Shown here in pieces: positions 31,712-38,255 of a stretch of DNA of 38,255 bases. Made by a program: the position numbers and the translations under genes. Below the pieces are notes generated by a model that ran no database searches, was not told the DNA's origin, and was given only the letters and a program-made list of their open reading frames with translations. The DNA comes from Chloroflexota bacterium (GTDB lineage: Bacteria; Chloroflexota; Ktedonobacteria; Ktedonobacterales; JADMIN01), in assembly GCA_021814145.1 (NCBI GenBank), contig JAKAIY010000017.1, positions 1 to 38,255 of the forward strand, given 5' to 3'. Numbering within the stretch: position 1 is the first letter of the stretch; each line of letters starts with the position of its first letter.

Positions 31712-32992
31712 GTGGACACCGGAACCGCCAGCGAAGAGCGCCAGGAGTTATCCGCTGGCGTTGAGCGCGCGCCAGGAAGCGCCTCCCGCCTCTGGCGCAA
31801 TCGTGGGTTCAACATTCTCTGGGCAGGGCAGACGCTCTCCGCGCTGGGCGACGCCTTCGCGCTGGTCGCGCTGCCGCTGCTTGTGCTGGCGGCGACCGGC
31901 TCAGTCGCGCAGATGGGCCTGGTGACGGGCGTGTATGGCGTGGGCCAGCTTGTCGCGGGCCTTTTCGCGGGCATGCTCGTGGATCGCATGGACCGGCGCG
32001 GCGTGATGATCGTCTGCGATAGCCTGCGCTTCGCGCTCTATGCGGCGCTGCCCGTCTGGTGGGCGCTGGCTGGGCCAGCGCTCTGGCTGATCTATGTCGT
32101 GTCGCTTTTCGGCGCGCTGCTGGGCATGACCTTCCAAGTCGCGTACATGACCGCCATCGCCAATCTCGTTGACCGCGACCAGCTCACCGACGCCAACGGA
32201 CGGCTTCAGGCCACCTACTCTGTCGCCTACGTGGTGGGCCCGCTGCTCGCCGGTGTCATCACCGGACGCGCGGGCGCGCCGCTGGCGATTGGTGTGGACG
32301 CGGTGACGTTCGCCATATCCGCCGCGTCGCTGCTGCTCATCCGCCTGCGAACGCAAACAGGGGATGGAGCGAAGCGGGAAGGCAAGCTCAGTGAGCTTCT
32401 GGCGGGCGCGCGCTACTTGTGGAGCCAGCCTGCCTTGCGCGCCATTACCTGGCTGACAGTCATCCTCATGCTGCTAGTCGGCGGCGGTATTGATCTGTTC
32501 ATCTACCATCTCAAACACGATCTGCGGCAAGGTGATGAAGCAGTCGGCGTTGTGCTGGGGCTGGCGAGCGTCGGCGCGGCGCTGGGGTCTACGCTGGCGC
32601 CGTGGCTGCGACGAAGAGCTGGATTTGGCGTGATCTGGATTGGCGGCCTCGCCCTCAGCGGCCTGGCGCTGGCGCTCATCGGGCCGGCGCCAACGCTCTG
32701 GGCGGTGGCTGCGCTGGCGATGGGCTTCACCCTGGGCGATTCGCTGCGCGCGATCCTGCAAATTACGCTGCGCCAGGAGTTGACGCCCGATCACTTGCTC
32801 GGCCGCGTCACCTCAGCTTTCTGGACCCTCGGCGCAGTCCCCACATCCTTCGGCGCAGCGCTTACGGCTGGTGTAGCGCAGCGCGTGGGCACCCCTTTAA
32901 CTTTGCTGGGTATGGGGCTGGGTGTCGTCGCGCTCGCGCTGCTCGCGCCGCTTACTCCTGTGCGTGACGCGCGCCCAGAAACGAGCGCCTGA
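31712..32992 (+). CDS. Major facilitator superfamily transporter (MFS_3/EntS-like)
   Basis: A 426-residue membrane protein with twelve predicted helices. 'FNILWAGQTLSALGDAFALVALPLLVL' at the first helix (quoted in part) and 'GLFAGMLVDRMDRRGVMIVC' between helices 2 and 3 (MFS signature A) are typical of drug or siderophore exporters. A central cytoplasmic loop holds 'GDGAKREGKLSELLAGARYL'. GTG 31712 is preceded by AGAGG. The substrate is unknown. The gene converges on the formyltransferase, with 15 bp between the stops. Confidence 0.88.
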   Translation: MDTGTASEERQELSAGVERAPGSASRLWRNRGFNILWAGQTLSALGDAFALVALPLLVLAATGSVAQMGLVTGVYGVGQLVAGLFAGMLVDRMDRRGVMIVCDSLRFALYAALPVWWALAGPALWLIYVVSLFGALLGMTFQVAYMTAIANLVDRDQLTDANGRLQATYSVAYVVGPLLAGVITGRAGAPLAIGVDAVTFAISAASLLLIRLRTQTGDGAKREGKLSELLAGARYLWSQPALRAITWLTVILMLLVGGGIDLFIYHLKHDLRQGDEAVGVVLGLASVGAALGSTLAPWLRRRAGFGVIWIGGLALSGLALALIGPAPTLWAVAALAMGFTLGDSLRAILQITLRQELTPDHLLGRVTSAFWTLGAVPTSFGAALTAGVAQRVGTPLTLLGMGLGVVALALLAPLTPVRDARPETSA

Positions 32993-33007
32993 GCATCATG
33001 CGCGTCA

Positions 33008-33889
33008 CTACGCCTCGCCTACCTCGGCTGGCGCCATCTCCTCGATCAGCAGCGCGCCATTTCCAGTCTGGATCAGCGCGCCCGCCTCGGTCGTCAGGAT
33101 GATTTCGCCGGGATTGACGCCAGCGGTGGCGATCTCTGGCGCCAGCCGCGCGCGGTGAATCAGCCGCTCCTCGCCGCCAACCAACGCCAGCGCTCCGGAG
33201 CCGAAGCAGGCGCGTATCTGGTTGTGGATTTGCCGGGCTGTGCGTCCCCAGGCCACCCGCCGGTCGTCCACACTAGGAATCGGCGCGTAACTGGAGCGCG
33301 CGGGGTCTTGCGGCGTCCCAGGGTCTCCCGCGATGACCTTCTCCAGCGCCGCAGTGAGCAGTGGTGGAGCGATCTCGAACAGCCTGGGAAAGACATCATC
33401 CGGCGTCTCATCCGGGCCGATTGGCGTTGAGCCTTGCGCCAGGATTGGGCCTGTATCGAAGGATGTGTCCATGCGGTGAATTGTCAGGCCAAGCTCCGGC
33501 TCGCCATTGTAGAACTGCCAGAAGATGGGGTCAGGCCCGCGATAGGCCGGCAGCGGCGCGGGATGGACGTTAACGCAACCCAGGCGCGGCAGCGCCAGCG
33601 TCTCCGGCGGCAGCAGACGAGGAAAGCCTGTCACCAGAATCAGATCAGGTTTAAGGCCGGCGAGCAGGCTGGGAAGCTGCGCCATCTTGCTGGTGATGAG
33701 CAGGCTGGCTGGCAATGGCGGGTTCGCCGTGACATCCTGATAGGCGAGAGTGGGGCGGCGCGCCGTGCCTGGCGTCATCACCACCAGCGCGACTTCATGG
33801 CCAAGCTGCCGCAGGAGTCCAGCGACAGCGCCCGTGCCTGTCGCGCCCTGCGAAGAGAAATACACAATCCGCAGCGATGGCTCGCTCAT
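33008..33889 (-). CDS. Formyltransferase, methionyl-tRNA formyltransferase-like
   Basis: A 293-residue protein of the 10-formyltetrahydrofolate-dependent transferase family. The catalytic Asn-His-Asp set is present: Asn107 and His109 in 'VNVHPAPLPAYRGPDPIFW', Asp145 in 'DTSFDTGPIL'. The C-terminal part ('IHNQIRACFGSGAL') resembles the Fmt tRNA-binding domain. Fmt usually has about 310 residues and often sits beside def (peptide deformylase). def is absent here, so this may be Fmt itself, a paralogue, or a formyltransferase acting on a sugar or amino acid. 'GRTARQIHNQIRA' and 'INVHPS'-like sequence favour an Fmt relative. Confidence 0.78.
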   Translation of the reverse strand: MSEPSLRIVYFSSQGATGTGAVAGLLRQLGHEVALVVMTPGTARRPTLAYQDVTANPPLPASLLITSKMAQLPSLLAGLKPDLILVTGFPRLLPPETLALPRLGCVNVHPAPLPAYRGPDPIFWQFYNGEPELGLTIHRMDTSFDTGPILAQGSTPIGPDETPDDVFPRLFEIAPPLLTAALEKVIAGDPGTPQDPARSSYAPIPSVDDRRVAWGRTARQIHNQIRACFGSGALALVGGEERLIHRARLAPEIATAGVNPGEIILTTEAGALIQTGNGALLIEEMAPAEVGEA

Positions 33890-33963
33890 GACGCCGCCCC
33901 CACACTAATCCCCCCAGCGTGCGAGGCGCGCAAGGTGGGACAACGCGAAGAAAGGATACTGCC

Positions 33964-34596
33964 GTGGCACAGCGCGATCCGCGCCAAACACGCGCGAAAA
34001 GCGAGGACGCCATCACGCCATCTCCAATCTACAACATCGTGGGTGACAAGGTGGCGCTAGGGCCCGGCGAGCGTGAGCAGATAATCGCGGACTGGTACGC
34101 GAACGATAATGACTTTGAGATTGCCATACTCTCCGGCGACCCGCTCTGGCCTCGCTCGCGCGCTGAGATTGAAGCGGAATATGACGAGGAGGCCAAAAAA
34201 CGTGAGCGGCGCTGGGTCAGCTTCACAATCTATGATCGCGCGAGCGCCACACCGATTGGCAGGCTGGAACTGCGCGATATTGACTGGGTGGCTGGAGCCG
34301 CGACGCTTGGCGTCGGCCTCTATCGCAAGAACTATTGGGGCAAGGGCTATGGCACGGAGGCGATAACGCTCCTGCTGGATTACGGCTTCACCGTGCTCGG
34401 TTTGCACAACGTCATGCTGGAGACCTATGCGTACAACGAACGCTCGCTCGCTTCCTACCGCAAGGTAGGCTTCAAGGAGATGGGACGGCGGCGCGAGGCG
34501 CAACGCCTGGGTGACAGGCGCTACGATATCGTCTACATGGACATCCTGCGAACCGAGTTCCGTAGTCCACTCAAGCCGGTGATCACGCTGCCGTAG
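33964..34596 (+). CDS. GNAT N-acetyltransferase (RimJ/RimL type)
   Basis: A 210-residue protein of the Acetyltransf_3 family. The acetyl-CoA binding segment is 'YRKNYWGKGYGTEAITLLLDYG'-like (quoted here only as 'NYWGKGYGTEAITLL'), followed by 'NERSLASYRKVGFKEMGRRR', the hallmark of RimJ/RimL and SpeG-like enzymes. GTG 33964 is chosen because AAGGA lies 7 nt upstream; the frame is open for 15 codons before it. Substrate could be a protein N-terminus, a polyamine or an antibiotic; sequence alone does not say. Confidence 0.87.
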   Translation: MAQRDPRQTRAKSEDAITPSPIYNIVGDKVALGPGEREQIIADWYANDNDFEIAILSGDPLWPRSRAEIEAEYDEEAKKRERRWVSFTIYDRASATPIGRLELRDIDWVAGAATLGVGLYRKNYWGKGYGTEAITLLLDYGFTVLGLHNVMLETYAYNERSLASYRKVGFKEMGRRREAQRLGDRRYDIVYMDILRTEFRSPLKPVITLP

Positions 34597-34609
34597 CGCC
34601 GTCATCACG

Positions 34610-36184
34610 CTACATCGCGCTGGGGCTGGGCATCCCGCCCCGCGCGGCGACGGCTTCCTCGATCACGCGCATCGCCGCCAGCGCGACATGCTCGCGCCAC
34701 GGACGCGCTACTACCTGGGCGGCCAGCGGCAGCCCGGCGCTGCCTACTTCCGCCCGGCGCGCGGCTCGCAGCGCCACATCGCCTGAGCGCCTGCGCGGCT
34801 GCTCCTCATCCGGACGTACTGTCGAGACTGGCACGATGCCCGTCGGGTAGCCCAGCACGTTGTAGAGCGTCGCATAAGCCCCAGCGGTCACCAGGTCGCG
34901 GCTGTCGCCATGGCGGATGGCGGGCAGCGCGGCGGCGGGGCAGATGATGATATCAAATGGACCGCCTGTGTCGGTATCCAGCGCCTGCTGAAAGCGGCGC
35001 TGGTAGTCCATCTGCGCCTCGACCAGCCGCCAGTAGTGGAGCGTATCCCGGTAGCCAAAGTTGCGCGCGATGTTGGCAAGCGAGCGCTGGCCGAGCAACC
35101 CCAGCGCGCCGCTCGCCGCCGCCAGCAGCGGGCGTGGCAGGCCTGCCAGCATGACGAGCTGGGCGATGCGCGGGTCGCGCGGGTCGCGGCCCAGAAATTC
35201 ACGCGCGCCGCGCCCACCATCGGCGCTGAGAGCGCCATAGAAGATGTCCGACGCGCGGGCGACATCGGGCGGGCGCCACTCCGTGACCTGCGCGCCCCGA
35301 CCCGCCAGGAATCCGGCGGCTTCAGTGACGGCGCGGCGCACGCTGCGCGCGGATGGCAGGATGCCATCGTCGGTATAGTACGCGACACGCAGCTTCGCGA
35401 TGTCCACCGCCGCCGGGTCACCGAGCGGCGCTGGAGGCTCGCTTTCCGGCGCACGTCCGCCATTGATAATTTCCAGCGCCAGCGCCACGTCGTCTACCGT
35501 CCGCGCCAGCGGCCCAACCTGACTGACGATGGCCCGCTGGCCAAGCGATATGCCGAACGCGGCATAGTCTGGTGTGCGCCCCGTTGTTGGCTTCATCCCC
35601 ACGACGCCGCAAAACGCTGATGGTACCCGGATGCTCCCGCCGAGATCAGTGCCAAGCCCTAGCGGCGAGCCACCCGCCGCGATGATCGCCGCCTGTCCGC
35701 CGCTGCTGCCACCGGGTGTCCGCTCCAGGTCCCAGGGGTTGTTGGCGCGCCCATAGAGCGGATTGTCGCTCTCAATATAGAGCAGCAGTTGCGGGACGTT
35801 AGTCTTGCCGAGAATGATAGCTCCCGCCTCACGCAGGCGTCGCACATAGATATCATCCTCAGTGGCCAGTGTCCTGGCGCGTGAGGGTAGACCGTAGGTT
35901 GAAGGCGTCCCAGTGACATCAAGCGCGTCTTTGATCGTCACCGGTACGCCATGCAGCGGACCGAGCGGTTCTCCGCGCGCACGCCGCTCATCAGCCGCGC
36001 GGGCCTCGGCGCGCGCTTCATCGTATCGCTTGACCACCACCGCGTTGAGCTTTGGATTGACCGCTTCGATACGGGCGATATGCGCCTCGACCGCCTCGAC
36101 CGCCGTCACTTCGCCTGACGCGATCGCCCGCGCCAGCTCAATACCAGACATGGCGAGCAACTGGGTATCCGCTGTCGCGCTCAT
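34610..36184 (-). CDS. Amidase (amidase signature family)
   Basis: A 524-residue amide hydrolase with the Ser-cisSer-Lys triad. Lys85 is in 'GVPVTIKDALDV', the cis-Ser Ser159 is in 'RTPGGSSGGQAA', and the nucleophile Ser183 is in 'GTDLGGSIRVP'. The family includes GatA, fatty-acid amide hydrolase-like enzymes and many catabolic amidases. Length and absence of gatB/gatC nearby argue against GatA. ATG 36184 is chosen because GAAGGA lies just upstream; the frame stays open into the neighbouring gene. It lies 47 bp after the aldehyde dehydrogenase stop on the same strand, suggesting a shared transcript. Substrate unknown. Confidence 0.9.
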   Translation of the reverse strand: MSATADTQLLAMSGIELARAIASGEVTAVEAVEAHIARIEAVNPKLNAVVVKRYDEARAEARAADERRARGEPLGPLHGVPVTIKDALDVTGTPSTYGLPSRARTLATEDDIYVRRLREAGAIILGKTNVPQLLLYIESDNPLYGRANNPWDLERTPGGSSGGQAAIIAAGGSPLGLGTDLGGSIRVPSAFCGVVGMKPTTGRTPDYAAFGISLGQRAIVSQVGPLARTVDDVALALEIINGGRAPESEPPAPLGDPAAVDIAKLRVAYYTDDGILPSARSVRRAVTEAAGFLAGRGAQVTEWRPPDVARASDIFYGALSADGGRGAREFLGRDPRDPRIAQLVMLAGLPRPLLAAASGALGLLGQRSLANIARNFGYRDTLHYWRLVEAQMDYQRRFQQALDTDTGGPFDIIICPAAALPAIRHGDSRDLVTAGAYATLYNVLGYPTGIVPVSTVRPDEEQPRRRSGDVALRAARRAEVGSAGLPLAAQVVARPWREHVALAAMRVIEEAVAARGGMPSPSAM

Positions 36185-36231
36185 ATTTCCTTCACCATCC
36201 CGCGAGAGAATACGATATGCCACATGGCGCG

Positions 36232-37977
36232 CTAGCTGAACGCGGCCAGCGCGATGCCAGGAACTTTGCCTATCGAGGGTCGGTATTCCAGGCTGGCGAG
36301 CTGACGGAAAACGGCGGGCGCCGCCTTGGCGCGCGTGATGAACCACGGTGGGACTGGCATCAAACGGAACGACGCGCGCACCACCGACTTCTGCGCCTGA
36401 TCGAACATCAGCGCGTTATGCACTACGCCCGTCCCAGAGCGGATGTTGTCCAGCGAGTGGCCGGGGAACGCGCCCCAGGTAGTGACGCCCAGCGCGAAGC
36501 TTACCCCCGCCCAGTAATTGACACCGACCGAGCCATAACGCAGGTTGGTGACGGCGCGCTCGACCGCCGCGGCGACCTTCGGGTCGCGCAGCGAGGCGGG
36601 ATGCGCGATTAGCGTCGCGTTTAGTGTCCCCCAGACCTGCTCATTGCAGAACTCCACCGCGCGGTCCACATAGTCCGCGACGCTGGTGGCGTCGAGCGCG
36701 GTTTCAGAGAAGAGCGAGCAGAACGCCTCCGTCGTGAAGCAGATATCGTCGCTGGCGTTGGGGTCTACGCCAGTAATCAGCGTCCAGGGGAGATTGGCCC
36801 CATCAGCTGAGCCGTAGCGCTCCGCCTCGGGGTGGGCCTGGATAAACGCCTCGTAGCGGTCACGCGCGCCGGGATAATACGCCGGGCGGCTTGGCGCGGC
36901 CTTGAGGACGCCGCGCATCGCGTCGAGCAGGCGCTGGCGCTGACCCCAGCCGCTGTGCTGTACGACAACGCGCGTCGCGTTGCAGTTGAAGCCCGCGTTG
37001 TTGGTCAGCATGCTGGCGATATGCGCGGCCTGATAGTGGATGTCGGCCTCGGACCATGGCCCCGGCACGACGATCACCGGGCTGACATTGCCGAGCTCGC
37101 CGGTGATCTTCTTCGGCAACAGCGGCGTCCCCGCCGCCTTGCGCGCCTGCGCCTCCGCTCCGACGCCCCAGACAATCGCGTCGAAGGTCTTGTCGGAGCC
37201 GGTAATATGCACCTCATCTACGCCAGCGTGATTGCAAAGATAGGCGCCTTCCGCCGCGCCGCCGTAGATGATTCTCAGATAGCCGCCCTCGATCAGCGAG
37301 CGGAACGCCTGCTCCATCAGGGGACCAACATAGGCGTTGACCGGGTTGGTCTTGAAGACGACGACGTGATTCTCTACGAAGAGCTTGTAGAGCGCATCGA
37401 GCGGGCCGATGCTAGAGACGTTGCCTGCGCCCAGCACCAGCGCGACCTTGCCAGCCGGCTTCTGACGGTAGGTGACGGCCATCGTCTGCGGCAGCGCCTC
37501 GACGCTTACGCCCGGCTTCATCCAGATTTCAGCGGTGACCCCGGAATAAAAGACCTTGTCGTAACCGGTGTGTGGGAAGACGCCTGCCGCTACCTGGCCA
37601 TTGGGCAGCGCGCGGACGCCGCCGGGGATACGGGGCGAGCCGTAGCGCTCGATGTCGAGCAGGCTCATGCGTAACTGGCGCAGTTGCTTGAGTGTGGTGT
37701 AAGGTCCCGTCGCCCATTCCTCACCCGCCGCCGGGGAGTCCGATTCGACCCCCTTGGCTTCCAGGCAGGCGGCGACCCAGCGATCCCTGAGCGCGTGAAA
37801 GTCCGCCATTACCCGGTCAATCAGCGCGACGCGCTCGCGAATGGGAACGGACACCCAGGCGTCTTTGCGCTCCTGGAGCGTCCGCACGGCGTCATCCATC
37901 GCCGCCTGATCGGTTGCGGGGATCGCGCCAGAGATAGCGGGAAACTGGAATGAACCCTTCTCAAGCGTCGTTGTCAT
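36232..37977 (-). CDS. Aldehyde dehydrogenase family protein, long form
   Basis: A 581-residue NAD(P)-dependent oxidoreductase. The Rossmann segment is 'VALVLGAGNVSSIGPLD' at about 178-194. 'VVVFKTNPVNAY' contributes cofactor binding, and 'HITGSDKTFDAIVWG' resembles the ALDH 'FTGS' motif. Catalytic candidates are Glu294 ('ITGELGNVSP') and Cys332 ('NNAGFNCNATR'). The spacing (38 residues) is close to that of classical ALDHs. It is about 80-100 residues longer than a typical ALDH, mainly at the N-terminus and in the middle. The substrate is unknown. AGGAGG lies upstream of ATG 37977 at a rather long distance (about 13 nt). Probably co-transcribed with the amidase. Confidence 0.85.
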   Translation of the reverse strand: MTTTLEKGSFQFPAISGAIPATDQAAMDDAVRTLQERKDAWVSVPIRERVALIDRVMADFHALRDRWVAACLEAKGVESDSPAAGEEWATGPYTTLKQLRQLRMSLLDIERYGSPRIPGGVRALPNGQVAAGVFPHTGYDKVFYSGVTAEIWMKPGVSVEALPQTMAVTYRQKPAGKVALVLGAGNVSSIGPLDALYKLFVENHVVVFKTNPVNAYVGPLMEQAFRSLIEGGYLRIIYGGAAEGAYLCNHAGVDEVHITGSDKTFDAIVWGVGAEAQARKAAGTPLLPKKITGELGNVSPVIVVPGPWSEADIHYQAAHIASMLTNNAGFNCNATRVVVQHSGWGQRQRLLDAMRGVLKAAPSRPAYYPGARDRYEAFIQAHPEAERYGSADGANLPWTLITGVDPNASDDICFTTEAFCSLFSETALDATSVADYVDRAVEFCNEQVWGTLNATLIAHPASLRDPKVAAAVERAVTNLRYGSVGVNYWAGVSFALGVTTWGAFPGHSLDNIRSGTGVVHNALMFDQAQKSVVRASFRLMPVPPWFITRAKAAPAVFRQLASLEYRPSIGKVPGIALAAFS

Positions 37978-38101
37978 ATAGGGATTCGCGCCTCCTGTGG
38001 CGTCATGCGGTCGGGCGCTTCCGCCGGAGACCCAGTCCAGCAGCGCCCATAGCGCGCCATGGCGTCAGAACATAACGGGTCGCCCACTTTGCGGGAACTA
38101 T

Positions 38102-38129
38102 ATCATAGATACGGTTTTCTGATACAGAA
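38102..38129 (-). promoter_or_regulatory. Candidate promoter/operator for the aldehyde dehydrogenase operon
   Basis: On the minus strand, TTCTGT (38129-38124) and TATGAT (38107-38102) are 16 bp apart in an A/T-rich patch. The same patch has a small palindrome, TTCTG-ATA-CAGAA (38117-38129), and GATAC twice, 13 bp apart. The -35 match is poor, so this is weak. Confidence 0.3.
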
Positions 38130-38205
38130 CCCTGTTCACCGTGGAGAGAGCGTGTATGTGTCCAGGGGAGTGTGGGCTTTGGTGATTCCCCTCGGTTACT
38201 CAGTG

Positions 38206-38245
38206 GCCGTGGCGTTGACCGCTAGCTAGCGGTCAACGCCACGGC
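38206..38245. repeat. Perfect 40-bp palindrome at the window edge
   Basis: Two 20-bp arms with no spacer, centred between 38225 and 38226 on CTAG|CTAG. The left arm contains GTGGCGTTGACCGC and the right arm its exact complement. No T-run follows, so it is not a typical terminator. It ends 10 bp before the end of the window. Confidence 0.92.
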
Positions 38246-38255
38246 GCGCGCCTCC

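Noticed and set aside
38206-38245. Terminal palindrome as a Rho-independent terminator
   Set aside because: No loop and no T-run on either side; kept as an unexplained palindrome.
1-38255. CRISPR array, prophage, toxin-antitoxin or defence island
   Set aside because: No regular repeat-spacer pattern and no phage structural, integrase or known defence gene was seen.

Overview
The window is 38 kb of GC-rich (roughly 60-65%) bacterial chromosome, densely coded on both strands. It holds housekeeping genes (SMC, DnaX, GltX, a class A penicillin-binding protein, SRP RNA, three tRNAs) between metabolic and envelope genes. No 16S rRNA or other direct taxonomic marker is present. The large SRP RNA with an Alu domain upstream of dnaX, the DnaX C-terminal layout, the MshD-like double GNAT protein and the gene style suggest a Chloroflexota-like organism (possibly Ktedonobacteria or a relative). 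That placement is inference only.

Layout. 1-107: C-terminal end of an IS630-type transposase cut by the window edge. 244-8837 (minus): secreted SH3/TIM-barrel-like protein, SMC, MgtA/B-type Mg2+ P-type ATPase and a glycine-zipper stress protein. 9216-10131: a tRNA block. tRNA-Gly(CCC) on the minus strand has its own near-consensus promoter and terminator. A small unknown ORF follows, then tRNA-Leu(GAG) behind two promoter-like sites, and tRNA-Val(UAC). 10141-13906 (minus): double GNAT acetyltransferase and bifunctional PBP. 14231-15787: gltX with a long leader. 16024-21642: an envelope-glycan cluster in one direction (nucleotide-sugar epimerase, O-antigen ligase/polymerase-like membrane protein, two GT4 glycosyltransferases, PHP phosphoesterase). 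21808-26573 (minus): threonine/serine dehydratase, then SRP RNA, dnaX and a small partner gene. 26744-28150: polytopic membrane protein of the GT-C/DUF2029 kind. 28173-31290: divergent acetate module, with a SatP-type transporter facing acetyl-CoA synthetase across a 547-bp regulatory gap. 31712-37977: MFS exporter, formyltransferase, RimJ/RimL-type GNAT, amidase and an unusually long aldehyde dehydrogenase. The window ends in a perfect 40-bp palindrome.

The most notable object is a 211-residue intein inside DnaX, inserted exactly at the Walker B motif (…VVDE / CHML…). It has no recognisable homing endonuclease, and its penultimate residue is Ser where His is usual. Other points to follow up are a triple 8-bp tandem repeat just upstream of the dnaX start, an open in-frame tail after the dehydratase stop, paired direct repeats in front of acs, stacked hairpins in the satP leader, and the terminal palindrome. 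I found no CRISPR array, phage module or obviously new multi-gene defence system.
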